From Clostridium_S neuense (GTDB lineage: Bacteria; Bacillota; Clostridia; Clostridiales; Clostridiaceae): a stretch of DNA of 64,000 bases. Positions 34,826 through 43,986 of the stretch are shown here, one piece after another. A program made the translations under genes and the position numbers. The notes beneath the pieces are model-generated. The model saw only the letters and a list, made by a program, of their open reading frames with translations, did not search any database and was not told the DNA's origin. Location: NCBI RefSeq assembly GCF_045310695.1, contig NZ_JBJIAA010000003.1:124001-188000 (forward strand). Direction: 5' to 3'. Position 1 is the first letter of the stretch; each line of letters begins with the position of its first letter.

Positions 34826-35006
34826 AATATTCACCTCTTAAGTTCTGTGCTTTATTAAGTATTATATCATAATTTACAAAAATATTGTCTTTTAATTGTA
34901 AATTTAAAAGTTTCAAGATAAAGGGGGGATATGCTATAATAACAATAAAATAAATAGTTAATTTATATATGTTGTAGAGTTTTATGAATTTTGGAGGTAG
35001 ATCAAT

Positions 35007-35531
35007 ATGCAGGACAATTTTTACGAACAATTTGTAGGTGCACATGAAAGTACTTTGTATAAAGTGGTGAACATTGAGATGAAACTAAGTATAGTCTTTG
35101 GAGTAATATGCTTATTCTCAACAGCAATTTTAGGGCTTTTAGGTATTATATTATGCGTATTATGTGCTATAATATATTTCGGTTTGATTATTTTAAAAAG
35201 AAAAACATATGTGGATTATGAATATGACTTCACCAATGGAGAAATAGATATAGTAAGTATAGGGGATAAGATAAAAAGAAAGCTGATTGTTAGTTTTGAT
35301 GTTAAAGATATAGAACTTTTAGCAGCTAAGGATAGTGATGAAGTAAGAGAAATTTCAAATAAGCCTGATAAAATTTTAAAATGCTATCCTAAAGATACAG
35401 AAGAAAAGATTTATACAATAATTTTAAGCGGCGGAAGTGGAAGAGCACGGATTGAATTTGTACCAGATAAGGACTTTTTAAACTTGTGTTTTCAAAAAAA
35501 TCCTAGAGCAGTTAAAAGAGGATTTTTTTAG
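35007..35531 (+). CDS. Membrane protein of unknown function (possibly DUF6106-like)
   Basis: A 174-residue protein with two close transmembrane helices (about 28-68), then a soluble domain of about 100 residues rich in beta strand (YDFTNGEIDIVSIGDK, KIYTIILSGG). The order suggests an N-in hairpin with a cytoplasmic C-terminal domain of PH-like character. It resembles clostridial DUF6106 proteins, but I am unsure. The ATG follows GGAGGT. The downstream nucleoid-associated gene starts 23 bases later and is probably co-transcribed. Confidence 0.7.
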   Translation: MQDNFYEQFVGAHESTLYKVVNIEMKLSIVFGVICLFSTAILGLLGIILCVLCAIIYFGLIILKRKTYVDYEYDFTNGEIDIVSIGDKIKRKLIVSFDVKDIELLAAKDSDEVREISNKPDKILKCYPKDTEEKIYTIILSGGSGRARIEFVPDKDFLNLCFQKNPRAVKRGFF

Positions 35532-35554
35532 ATAATAATTAGAGTGGTGATATT

Positions 35555-36589
35555 TTGCAATATATAAATGATGTGAGTATAAACGAAGCAGTTATTCATG
35601 TTTTGGATAATAATTCTGATGAGGTTATTTTTGATGATATTGGTCTTGTCTTAAATGATGAAACCTATGAGTATATATTAAAACACGTAAAAAAATGCCT
35701 CAAGGATGAAGAGCTTAAATATGCAGTTTTTAATTCAGAAAGAAATATAGTAAAAGAATTAAGCCAGGAATATTTAAGTGGTAAAACTGGACTTATACCT
35801 GTTTCAAAGGAGCTTGCATCTCAGCTCTTTATAATTATGAAGTCAAAGGGAAATATACCATCTTGTGATGTAATTGTGGTATCGATATCAACAGAATATG
35901 GTCCAATGCTTGCAATTCTGAAAATGGACTATGTAAAAAACTATACACATAGCATAGATGTTGTTGAGGATAAGGTTGGTATAAATATAATTCCACAATT
36001 TATTGGACTTCCATCAAGTGGACAAAGGATACAAAAGTGTGCTTTTATAAAACCTATTCAGGAAGATAATAAGTTTGATCTTATGGTTATAGATAAGCAA
36101 CCTAAAAAAGAAGATGAGGATTATGGCTCAAATTATTTTATAGGAAATTATTTAGGATGTACTGTGATAAATAATGAAAGGGATCTTACAAAAACCTTTG
36201 TAAAGGCAGCTGAAAAATGGACACAAAATAACCTTAAGGACAATGCAGATGAGGCTGAAAAAGTAAGAAGTTCAATTAAGAAAAAGCTTAAGCAAGATGA
36301 TGTTATAAATGTAGAACAATTTTCACAAGAAATATTTAATGGAAATGAACAAGTATCACAGGACTTTTCACAATTTGTAAAAGAACAGGGAGTAGAGGAA
36401 AAGTTAGAAGTAGACAAGCAATGGGTTGAAACTAAGCTCACAAGAATAAGATTAAAAATAGACAAGGATATAGACATATATATAAATGAAGAAGCGTACA
36501 ATGATTCCTCTCGATTTGAAATAGCCAGAAATGGTGATGGAACCATAAACCTAGTAATAAAACACGTAAGAAACTATATAGAAAAGTAA
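35555..36589 (+). CDS. Nucleoid-associated protein (NdpA/PF04245 family)
   Basis: A 344-residue protein of the 37-kDa nucleoid-associated family. The N-terminal INEAVIHVLDNNSDEVIFDD, the central GPMLAILKMDYVK and NYFIGNYLGCTV segments fit that family. The E. coli relative YejK binds the nucleoid, but its role is unclear. It starts at TTG 35555 behind AGAGTGGTG. A 93-base tandem repeat array begins seven bases after the stop codon. Confidence 0.82.
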   Translation: MQYINDVSINEAVIHVLDNNSDEVIFDDIGLVLNDETYEYILKHVKKCLKDEELKYAVFNSERNIVKELSQEYLSGKTGLIPVSKELASQLFIIMKSKGNIPSCDVIVVSISTEYGPMLAILKMDYVKNYTHSIDVVEDKVGINIIPQFIGLPSSGQRIQKCAFIKPIQEDNKFDLMVIDKQPKKEDEDYGSNYFIGNYLGCTVINNERDLTKTFVKAAEKWTQNNLKDNADEAEKVRSSIKKKLKQDDVINVEQFSQEIFNGNEQVSQDFSQFVKEQGVEEKLEVDKQWVETKLTRIRLKIDKDIDIYINEEAYNDSSRFEIARNGDGTINLVIKHVRNYIEK

Positions 36590-36595
36590 ACATAT

Positions 36596-36848
36596 GGGGG
36601 TTTGGGCGTTAGCCCATGTGATTCATGAACTATAAATTAGTCCTCTCTATAATGGGGCTAAAACTGATATATTAGTCTCACTAAGCTAGGGGGTTTGGGC
36701 GAAGTTTTTAAATGACTAAAATTATGTTCTAGAAGGATAATGGGCTTAAGCCCAAACCTCGTATAGGTTTATGTGATTCATGAACTATAAATTAGTCTTC
36801 ACTATAATAGTACCAAAACTAATATATTAGTGTCACTAAGCCAGGGGG
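36596..36848 (+). repeat. 93-bp tandem repeat array, locus 1
   Basis: One unit runs 36596-36688, starting GGGGGTTTGGGCGTTAGCCC. The next unit head at 36689 is interrupted by about 60 unrelated bases. A further unit ends at 36843, where GGGGG recurs. The ATGTGATTC-to-GGGGG distance is 73 bases in both complete units. The first 28 bases match the heads of the array at 54948, while the tails differ. TGGGC/GCCCA forms a small hairpin in each head. Confidence 0.75.
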
Positions 36849-37068
36849 TGAGCAGGAGCAATTGTAAGAATACTGCCGCTTTTGCATTAATTAAAATTTT
36901 TTAGAGTTTCGTATTTACAAAATTAAAAAGTGATTAATTAAAATGAAAACAGCAGTCAAGTGTAAAAATAGACTGCTGTTTTTATATTCAAAAATGATTA
37001 TTGACATGCCTTTGATATAAGGGTGTTTTATAGGAGAATAAATATTCGTTTAAAAAGAAGGTTATAAT
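36849..37068. other. Intergenic region with one terminator
   Basis: Apart from the hairpin at 36946-36983, nothing coding is supported. A TTGACA near 37000 lacks a well-placed -10. Confidence 0.4.
36946..36983 (+). terminator. Rho-independent terminator
   Basis: AAAACAGCAGTC pairs with GACTGCTGTTTTT around a 13-base loop. It would end transcription through the repeat array. Confidence 0.8.
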
Positions 37069-37158
37069 ATGCTAAAAACAAAAATAAAATGTGAGCAAAT
37101 AAGAGAAAAAATGAAGAAAATACCCCATAGAATAGAATTCTTATTGTCTATACTATAG
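37069..37158 (+). CDS. Possible 29-residue basic peptide
   Basis: ATG 37069 follows AAGAAGG by seven bases and is open for 29 codons (it starts MLKTKIKCEQIREKMKK and ends in LLSIL). There is no homology I recognise and no terminator close by, so it may be chance. Confidence 0.25.
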   Translation: MLKTKIKCEQIREKMKKIPHRIEFLLSIL

Positions 37159-37196
37159 AGTATTTTTGATATATAGCGTCTTTTTTATTTATAAAT

Positions 37197-37406
37197 TTAA
37201 TTATAAGAATCGATAAGCGCTTGTATCTTTGGACCGCATCTTCTTCCGCAGCAGCCTCCTGAGCCAGAACCAGTTGCTTTGTTAACAGCATCAACGGTTT
37301 TTGCACCATTTTTTATTGCATCTTTTATTTTTGACCTAGGAATAGCCTTGCATATACAAACCTTGGTCAATTTATCCATTATATCCATATTAGCATTATT
37401 ATCCAT
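37197..37406 (-). CDS. BFD-like [2Fe-2S] protein
   Basis: A 69-residue protein with the bacterioferritin-associated ferredoxin-type arrangement of four cysteines: VCICKAI near residue 19 and GGCCGRRCGPKI near 50. Its N-terminal 10 residues are Asn/Asp-rich. Such proteins carry a small iron-sulfur cluster and serve in iron release or electron transfer. ATG 37406 follows AAGGAG by six bases. It is a single gene; no bacterioferritin or oxidoreductase partner is adjacent. Confidence 0.82.
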   Translation of the reverse strand: MDNNANMDIMDKLTKVCICKAIPRSKIKDAIKNGAKTVDAVNKATGSGSGGCCGRRCGPKIQALIDSYN

Positions 37407-37511
37407 ATTATTCTCCTTTATATATAAATAAAATATAAAATTCATAAATTTTATTCTTACAGTTATTATTATAACATAATTGATAATTGGTATCCATAAA
37501 TAATTATTATT

Positions 37512-37892
37512 CTAAAAAATATTTTGTATATTTATTTTTTCAAGATCTCTAATGTGGTTTATAAGAAATTCTATTGTATGTGCAGATTCCATGGAATCCT
37601 TAGCATCCTTATATCTTATAGCTTGAGATAATTTTTCTACTTCCATGCTTATATCATCTGTTTCTGCATGGTGTACGTATACTGAAAGCAGGTTCGAATA
37701 GCTATCCCATTGCTTAGAAAATTTATTTAAGTTTTTTTCAGCCTGTTTCCATGAACTATCCTGTATTGAATTTTCTAATTTTGCGTTTATTGCAAGCATA
37801 GAGTTGCAGATTTTATTTACGTGAGCTATTGAATAAATACTAAATCCTAATACACATATAAAAAGGGCAGCTGAAAATATTACATTCTTCAT
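37512..37892 (-). CDS. DUF4363 family protein
   Basis: A 126-residue protein with an N-terminal membrane helix (about 4-24) and a helical outside domain (SWKQAEKNLNKFSKQWDSY). DUF4363 proteins are usual partners of DUF421 membrane proteins, and here the start codon overlaps the DUF421 stop by four bases (ATGA). The function of the pair is unknown. Confidence 0.82.
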   Translation of the reverse strand: MKNVIFSAALFICVLGFSIYSIAHVNKICNSMLAINAKLENSIQDSSWKQAEKNLNKFSKQWDSYSNLLSVYVHHAETDDISMEVEKLSQAIRYKDAKDSMESAHTIEFLINHIRDLEKINIQNIF

Positions 37893-38581
37893 GATTGTTC
37901 CTCCTTAATCCTTATGTATTTTTGACAGTAAAATTTTTGATTAGAATCTAGTATTGCTATAAATGCGTCTTTAGGAGAGTCTATACTTTGCTTTTTTAGT
38001 TCATTTACTAGCCAATTATAATCCTTATTTATTAAATTTAAACTTTCATAATTTATTTTTCCATCTAGAATTAAAGTTACAGGCAGTACTTCTTGGGAAC
38101 TTTGTATATTTAAATCTTTTTTTGTTGTAGGATTAAGTGGAGTCTTTGGAATAATCGATAATTGACCGCTTGTTTCTAAAATTGCAAATTCAATGTCATT
38201 GATATTAAAAAAGCTTTTTAATCTTAATTCTTCAAGGAGATCATTCATATTAATTCTTTGGTTTTTTAGAGCATAGTAGTCTATCTTACCATTATTTATT
38301 AATATTGTAGGTTTACCACATAAAATTGATCTTGCTTTTTCACTTTTAAGTTGAAGCACAGATAAAATTATTTCAAGAACAAGAAGCGTAATTATAGGTA
38401 TTATTCCATGAATAAGGGGAATTCTAGTATCTTGCATAGGAAGAGATGCAAGTTCTGAGATCATTATGGCAATTACAAGTTCAAAGGGTTGAAGTTGACC
38501 TATTTGCCTCTTTCCCATTATTCTCATTGTTAAAACTACTAAAAAATATAGAATTATTGTTCTTATCATTACGATAATCAT
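37889..38581 (-). CDS. DUF421 (YetF-type) membrane protein
   Basis: A 230-residue protein with three N-terminal helices (MIRTIILYFLVVLTMRIMGKRQIGQLQPFELVI holds the conserved GKRxxGQL segment) and a cytoplasmic YetF-like domain (IINNGKIDYYALKNQRIN, EFAILETSGQLSIIPK). B. subtilis relatives have been linked to spore and stress physiology, but the biochemical role is not settled. The ATG at 38581 follows AAGGA. It is translationally coupled to the DUF4363 gene. Confidence 0.85.
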   Translation of the reverse strand: MIIVMIRTIILYFLVVLTMRIMGKRQIGQLQPFELVIAIMISELASLPMQDTRIPLIHGIIPIITLLVLEIILSVLQLKSEKARSILCGKPTILINNGKIDYYALKNQRINMNDLLEELRLKSFFNINDIEFAILETSGQLSIIPKTPLNPTTKKDLNIQSSQEVLPVTLILDGKINYESLNLINKDYNWLVNELKKQSIDSPKDAFIAILDSNQKFYCQKYIRIKEEQS

Positions 38582-38743
38582 AATATCAATCCTTTTTTTA
38601 TTTTAATGGTTTATAATATAAATAAAATTAACTAATGGTTTTATTCTTTCAAAAAAAGCAAAAAATTATTAGTAAAGTAGGGTACATTTTTGGTGTTTTA
38701 AAGTATAATATTAAAGATTTAATTAAGTTTGGAGATGTTATTT

Positions 38744-40405
38744 GTGGATAATGTGACTTTAAAATTGAAAAACGGCGAGAGTATTTCGGTTAAAAAAGGT
38801 AGTGAATTTTTTGATGTTGTAAAGGAAAATAAATTGGATGCAGATGCGCCTGTAGTTCTTGGAATATTAAATGGCTATATACATGAACTAACCTATAAAA
38901 TTTATCACTCGGGAACCTTTGATGTAATAGATATAAGAAATCCGATTGGAATAAAAGTATATGAAAGGACTCTACAGTTTGTACTTATAAAATCAGTACT
39001 AGATCTTTATCCCGATAGTAAAATAACTATAGAGCATTCTTTAGGAAATGGAATCTTTGGTGAAATTCATAAACAAGATGGTGAATTAAATGAGGATGAT
39101 ATAGAAAAAATCAAATCTAAAATGAAGGATATCATAGATAAAGATATTGCTATAAAGAAGATATCTGTAAGCAAGAAAAGAGCTATAGAAATATTTGAAA
39201 GCTATGGCATGGATGATAAAGTTAAATTGATGAATCAGGTTCATTTTCATCAGCTTAAACTGTATGAATTAGAAGGAAGATACGATTACTTTTATGGAAC
39301 TATGGCATACTCAACAGGAATACTTAAAAATTTTGATTTAAAATATTATAAGCCAGGATTTATACTTATGATTCCAAGTGAAAAGGAAATAAACAAATTG
39401 CCACAGTTTGTTGAACAAAAAAAATTATCTCAAATTTTTTATGAAACTGAAAAGTGGGGAAATATTATTGGAGTTGCTGATGTAGGATCTTTAAATAATA
39501 AGGTTAAAAATGGTGAGATTACTGACATGATACGAGTTTCAGAAGCATTTCAAGAAAAAAAGATTGCGTATATAGCTGATATGGTATATGCTAAAAAAGA
39601 TATTAAAGTAGTGCTTATAGCAGGGCCTTCTTCTTCTGGAAAAACTACCTTTGCTAGAAGACTTGGAATTCAGCTTAGGGTAAATGGAATGATACCAATA
39701 CCGATATCATTAGATGATTATTTTGTAGATAGGGCGCACACACCTAAGGATGAAAATGGTGATTATGATTTTGAGTCTATATATGCCCTCGATATAAAGC
39801 TTTTTAATGAAAACCTTAATGATTTAATGAAGGGGAAAGAAACTGTATTGCCGATTTTTAATTTTAAAACTGGGCAAAGAGAATGGAATAAAAATAGCAT
39901 AAAACTCCCAGAAAACGGCATTATAATTATTGAAGGAATTCATGGTCTTAATGAAATGCTTACGCCATTAATACCAAGAAAAAATAAATTTAAAATATAT
40001 ATAAGTGCGTTAACTCAGCTTAATCTTGATAGTCATAATAGAATTTCTACAACAGACACTAGAAAAATAAGAAGGATTGTAAGAGATTATTTGTCTAGAG
40101 GGTATGGGTCGGAGGAGACTTTGAAAATGTGGCCATCGATCAAAAAAGGTGAGGAAAAGAACATTTTTGTATTTCAAGAAGAGGCAGATGTTATGTTCAA
40201 TTCATCTTTAGTTTATGAATTGTGTGTACTTAAAAAATATGCGCTTGCAGAATTGTCAAAAATTAAGGCTTCTAGTAGTGTTTATTATGAAGCAAAAAAG
40301 CTTAGAAGTTTTCTTAATTTCTTTAAGGATGTGGATATGAAGTTTGTACCTGATAATTCTATATTAAGAGAGTTTGTAGGTGGAAGCTGTTTTTATAAAT
40401 ACTAA
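38744..40405 (+). CDS. Nucleoside (uridine) kinase-like P-loop protein with ThrRS-like N terminus
   Basis: A 553-residue protein. The first 60 residues form a TGS-like domain (LKLKNGESISVKKGSEF), followed by a region resembling the second additional domain of threonyl-tRNA synthetase (FHQLKLYELEGRYDYFYGTMAYSTG). The C-terminal 280 residues are a phosphoribulokinase/uridine kinase fold with Walker A GPSSSGKTT and SLDDYFVDR. This fused type is common in clostridia and annotated as nucleoside kinase. GTG 38744 lies nine bases after GGAG; an upstream TTG overlaps that site. sdaAB starts 16 bases after the stop. Confidence 0.85.
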   Translation: MDNVTLKLKNGESISVKKGSEFFDVVKENKLDADAPVVLGILNGYIHELTYKIYHSGTFDVIDIRNPIGIKVYERTLQFVLIKSVLDLYPDSKITIEHSLGNGIFGEIHKQDGELNEDDIEKIKSKMKDIIDKDIAIKKISVSKKRAIEIFESYGMDDKVKLMNQVHFHQLKLYELEGRYDYFYGTMAYSTGILKNFDLKYYKPGFILMIPSEKEINKLPQFVEQKKLSQIFYETEKWGNIIGVADVGSLNNKVKNGEITDMIRVSEAFQEKKIAYIADMVYAKKDIKVVLIAGPSSSGKTTFARRLGIQLRVNGMIPIPISLDDYFVDRAHTPKDENGDYDFESIYALDIKLFNENLNDLMKGKETVLPIFNFKTGQREWNKNSIKLPENGIIIIEGIHGLNEMLTPLIPRKNKFKIYISALTQLNLDSHNRISTTDTRKIRRIVRDYLSRGYGSEETLKMWPSIKKGEEKNIFVFQEEADVMFNSSLVYELCVLKKYALAELSKIKASSSVYYEAKKLRSFLNFFKDVDMKFVPDNSILREFVGGSCFYKY

Positions 40406-40421
40406 ATTTGGTGGTGCTAAT

Positions 40422-41108
40422 GTGAAAGAATATAGTGCATTTGATATTTTAGGTCCTGTTATGATAGGACCATCAAGTTCTCATACTGCTGGAGCGGCGA
40501 GGCTTGGGAAAATAGCAGGGATAATAGCAGGTGGAAAAGATAATATAGATGAAGTTAAATTCATTTTACATGGTTCCTTTGCAAAGACGTATAGGGGACA
40601 TGGTACAGATAAAGCTTTAGTAGCTGGAATTTTAGGAATGAATCCATGGGATGAAATGCTTAGAAATTCTATGGAAATGGCAGAAAAATTAAATTTAAAA
40701 ATAAGCTTTGTAGCGGGTGATTTGGGTGACGTGCATCCTAATACAGTAAAATTTATAATTCATAAAAAAGATAAAAGTATTATGGAAATAACAGGTTCAT
40801 CAATTGGCGGTGGAAGTATAAAAATAATAGAAATAAACAATCAAAACATGGATTTTTCAGGTGATTATCCAACTTTGATAGTATATCATAAGGATATTCC
40901 GGGTATGATATCAAAAATAAGTACGATGCTTTATGATAATAACATAAATATAGCTTTTTTAAAGGTTTATAGAAGCATTAAAGGTTCATCAGCATCAATG
41001 ATTTTTGAAACAGATAATATAATTCCAGAATGGCTTATTGATGCAGTTAAGAAAATAGAAAACGTAAGAGATGTAATTTTTATAAAACCTATTATGGAGA
41101 GTGAATAA
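40422..41108 (+). CDS. sdaAB: L-serine dehydratase, iron-sulfur type, beta subunit
   Basis: The regulatory/beta subunit of the [4Fe-4S] serine deaminase (serine to pyruvate and ammonia), 228 residues. The family start SAFDILGPVMIGPSSSHTAGAARLG is followed by HGSFAKTYRGHGTDKALV. A C-terminal ACT domain (LIVYHKDIPGMISKISTML) is present. I use GTG 40422, behind GGTGGTG. sdaAA begins one base after the stop, so the two subunits are coupled. Confidence 0.94.
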   Translation: MKEYSAFDILGPVMIGPSSSHTAGAARLGKIAGIIAGGKDNIDEVKFILHGSFAKTYRGHGTDKALVAGILGMNPWDEMLRNSMEMAEKLNLKISFVAGDLGDVHPNTVKFIIHKKDKSIMEITGSSIGGGSIKIIEINNQNMDFSGDYPTLIVYHKDIPGMISKISTMLYDNNINIAFLKVYRSIKGSSASMIFETDNIIPEWLIDAVKKIENVRDVIFIKPIMESE

Positions 41109-41109
41109 T

Positions 41110-41997
41110 ATGTTTGCGGACAATGGGATACAAATGTTAAATGAGTGCAGAAAACATAATATTAGTATAAGTGAATATACTATTAAAGAAGAAATTAAAA
41201 AGACGGAAGATACTCTTTTTAATGTGTTAAAAAAGATGAATAAAAATTTACAGGTTATGAAGCAGGCTGTTGATTATGGTACAAAAAATAATGTTAAATC
41301 CTTAAGTGGTTTTATAGGCGGAAATGGATTTAAATTAAATAATTATGCTAGCAGTGGAAATACTTTAACTGGTGAATTTATTGTAAAAGCAATGGCAAGG
41401 GCAGTGGCGTGTTCAGAAGTAAATGCAGCTATGGGTAAAATTGTAGCAGCTCCAACTGCAGGCTCATGCGGAATACTTCCTGCTGTAATAATAACTGCAG
41501 GTGAAAAATTGCAAAAGAGTGAAGAAGAACTTGTAAGAGCGTTATTTACTGCGTCTGGTGTTGGAATATTAATTGCTAAAAATGCTACTTTATCTGGAGC
41601 AGAAGGTGGATGTCAAGCTGAATGTGGATCTGCGGCAGCTATGGGAGCAGCCGCTGTAGTTGAAATGATGGGAGGAACACCAGATATGGCACTTGATGCA
41701 GCTGCTATGGTTATAAAAAACACTCTTGGACTTGTATGTGATCCTATAGCAGGGTTGGTAGAGGTTCCATGTGCTAAGAGAAATATAGCTGGAGCTGTAA
41801 GTGCACTTACAATGGCGGACATTGTAATGGGAGGAGTTAAGAGTATAATTCCATTTGATGATTGTGTTACTGCTATGTATAGAGTTGGAAAACAACTTCC
41901 ATGTGAACTTAGAGAAACGGCTATGGGGGGGCTTGCAACTACAAAGACTGGCGAAAAGCTTCGAAAACAATTAGAAGATAGTAAATTATATAAGTAA
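41110..41997 (+). CDS. sdaAA: L-serine dehydratase, iron-sulfur type, alpha subunit
   Basis: The catalytic subunit, 295 residues. Cluster and active-site cysteines appear in TAGSCGILP, GGCQAECGSAAAMGAAA, LVCDPIAGLVEVPCAKRN. The N terminus is the usual helical region (LNECRKHNISISEYTIKEE). ATG 41110 follows GGAGAGTG. With SdaAB it forms the cytosolic oxygen-sensitive serine deaminase. Confidence 0.94.
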   Translation: MFADNGIQMLNECRKHNISISEYTIKEEIKKTEDTLFNVLKKMNKNLQVMKQAVDYGTKNNVKSLSGFIGGNGFKLNNYASSGNTLTGEFIVKAMARAVACSEVNAAMGKIVAAPTAGSCGILPAVIITAGEKLQKSEEELVRALFTASGVGILIAKNATLSGAEGGCQAECGSAAAMGAAAVVEMMGGTPDMALDAAAMVIKNTLGLVCDPIAGLVEVPCAKRNIAGAVSALTMADIVMGGVKSIIPFDDCVTAMYRVGKQLPCELRETAMGGLATTKTGEKLRKQLEDSKLYK

Positions 41998-42016
41998 TAA
42001 GTATGGTAGGTGTAAA

Positions 42017-42376
42017 ATGTGTAAAAAAAAGATAATAGAAGATTATTACTGTGATTTAAATAACTTATCTGGCTTGCTTACTAATTGTGTGAGTTCATAC
42101 AGACTTTTAATAGGAGGGGCGTCAGAATTAAATCAAATTACACCTGCAACAAGGCATGATGTTAAGAAGGCAATAGAAAGAGTAGATAAATTAGGTGATA
42201 TAATTGATGAATTACTTGAAACTATGGAATGTTATGAAATTGATTATATGAATTACTGCAAAATAAAAGCAAATGTTATGAAATGCAAATTGAATAGAAA
42301 GTTTGTATTAGCTCAAATAGAGGATGAATTAATAATTAAAAGAGACAATACACCCAAAACGCCTCCGCCTAAATAA
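42017..42376 (+). CDS. Hypothetical helical protein (119 residues)
   Basis: An unrecognised 119-residue protein with five Cys, mostly helical, and a Pro-rich end (TPKTPPPK). The ATG follows TAGGTG. It starts 19 bases after sdaAA and ends at a strong terminator, so it is probably the last gene of the kinase-sdaAB-sdaAA operon. I see no motif that suggests a function. Confidence 0.65.
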   Translation: MCKKKIIEDYYCDLNNLSGLLTNCVSSYRLLIGGASELNQITPATRHDVKKAIERVDKLGDIIDELLETMECYEIDYMNYCKIKANVMKCKLNRKFVLAQIEDELIIKRDNTPKTPPPK

Positions 42377-42377
42377 A

Positions 42378-42408
42378 ATTCCATATGGTAAAATACCATA
42401 TGGAATTT
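42378..42408 (+). terminator. Terminator of the sdaA operon
   Basis: ATTCCATATGGTA pairs with TACCATATGGAAT around an AAA loop. Confidence 0.8.
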
Positions 42409-42435
42409 AAATATACTTACAAAACACTTTTCATA

Positions 42436-42978
42436 CTAGAACTTTTTAATTTTTATTTTACTTACCATTAAATAAGAGAATAAAAGCATAAGTATAATTG
42501 TTAAAATTGGATTTGAATATATGTCTAATGAAAGTAAAATTAAAAAGTATAAAGCCATAACCATTCCGGCAACTGTAATTGGAATACCTCTGAAATTTCC
42601 ATCAAAAGTTGATAAATTATATCTAGCTAATCTATAAGCACCTGATATAGGGAATATTAGAAGTAAGATATAACTTACAAACTTAAAATCCGAATTAATA
42701 CCAAGCAGGTTATAAGCTAAGATTGATGGAGCAACGCCGAAGGATACAAGATCAGCTAATGAATCAAGTTCTTTACCTAGTTCACTTGATACATTTAAAG
42801 CACGGGCAACTCTACCATCATATCTATCTATAATTCCAGCCAACAATATAAAAACACAAGCTAATTTATAATAATCTGAGTTATTTTGTGGTGCAGCAGC
42901 CAAAGTCATGGTTAGTGATAGTAAACCACATGATAAATTACCAAAAGTAAAAATGTTGGCAACTGAACTTTTAGTCAT
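42436..42978 (-). CDS. pssA: CDP-diacylglycerol-serine O-phosphatidyltransferase
   Basis: A membrane enzyme making phosphatidylserine from CDP-diacylglycerol and serine, 180 residues with about six helices. The CDP-alcohol phosphotransferase signature is visible as DGRVARALNVSSELGKELDSLAD (DGxxAR...GxxxD...D). FTFGNLSCGLLS at the start is typical of the type-II PssA group. The ATG follows GGAGTG. No phosphatidylserine decarboxylase gene is in the window. Confidence 0.92.
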   Translation of the reverse strand: MTKSSVANIFTFGNLSCGLLSLTMTLAAAPQNNSDYYKLACVFILLAGIIDRYDGRVARALNVSSELGKELDSLADLVSFGVAPSILAYNLLGINSDFKFVSYILLLIFPISGAYRLARYNLSTFDGNFRGIPITVAGMVMALYFLILLSLDIYSNPILTIILMLLFSYLMVSKIKIKKF

Positions 42979-43196
42979 AAATAATCACTCCTAATACATT
43001 TAAAAATAAATTATTCCATTAATAATAGTTAACTATAAGAACATGATACATAGCAAATATTATTATAACACATAAGTATATAGTTTGTAATGTGTTTTTA
43101 GTAAAAAAAAGTATACAATAATGTAACAAATGTGATATGATAAATTAGTTGGGGAAATAAGTTTATAAGTTATTAAATGAGGCTCGGAGGAAATAA

Positions 43197-43901
43197 ATGA
43201 ATTCTAAAGCAAAAAAAATACTTATGTATGTATGCTTAATTATTTTTATAATGTTGGCAATTATTTTGGCCTTTAAATTTAATAGATATCATTTAGGCAG
43301 AGTATGGCATAAAGTTAATGGACTTAGAATTTTACATATTAGAACTAAGGATATAAAAAGATATATATTGAGTTATGGTGAATTTGCCGCTGTAGTATTT
43401 GTTATAATATATTCATTAAAACCAATACTTTTTGTTGTTCCAGCATCTCTTTTATCAATAATGGCAGGTGGAATTTTTGGACCATGGAAGGCTTTTCTTT
43501 TAAGTATGATAAGCTGCTTTTTTTCAGCTACATTTGCTTTTTTTCTTGCAAAACAGCTTGGAAAACCATTTGTTGATAAAATTCTTAAAGGTAAAGTTAT
43601 GAAACTACATGGTGAAATAGAAAAACATGGTTTTATAATTATGCTTTTAATGAGACTCTCTTTTATATTTGCCTATGATCCATTAAGTTATGCAGCTGGA
43701 CTTACATCAATGAAATATAAGGATTTTATTTTGGGAACAGTTATAGGCATTATGCCAGAAATGATTTGTTACTCTTTTATGGGTAAAAATTTTGAAAAAG
43801 GATTTTCTTTAAGGTCTTTTTTTCCTTTAATTATAATATTAATTATAGCACCAACGGCAGCTGTTATTTATAAGAGGTATAAGTCTAAAAGTAACACATA
43901 A
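43197..43901 (+). CDS. TVP38/TMEM64 (DedA-like) membrane protein
   Basis: A 234-residue membrane protein of the SNARE-associated/VTT group. GGIFGPWKAFLLSMISCFFSATFAFFLAKQLG and LRLSFIFAYDPLSYAAGLTSMKYKDF carry the re-entrant-loop motifs (G-x-x-x-G-P and the R...P...YAAG segment). Homologues act as lipid scramblases or in polyprenyl-phosphate recycling. The exact substrate is not readable. The ATG follows GGAGG. Confidence 0.87.
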   Translation: MNSKAKKILMYVCLIIFIMLAIILAFKFNRYHLGRVWHKVNGLRILHIRTKDIKRYILSYGEFAAVVFVIIYSLKPILFVVPASLLSIMAGGIFGPWKAFLLSMISCFFSATFAFFLAKQLGKPFVDKILKGKVMKLHGEIEKHGFIIMLLMRLSFIFAYDPLSYAAGLTSMKYKDFILGTVIGIMPEMICYSFMGKNFEKGFSLRSFFPLIIILIIAPTAAVIYKRYKSKSNT

Positions 43902-43986
43902 TATTAGTAGGTTTGTAAATAGAATCAAGGTTTGCATTATAAATAAAAAGTGCTTTCATGGGCAAAATATCTCTGGAGGTGTTTTT

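Noticed and set aside
41590..41970. Minus-strand 126-codon frame rich in Ser and Cys
   Set aside because: Antisense to sdaAA and typical of reverse-frame composition.
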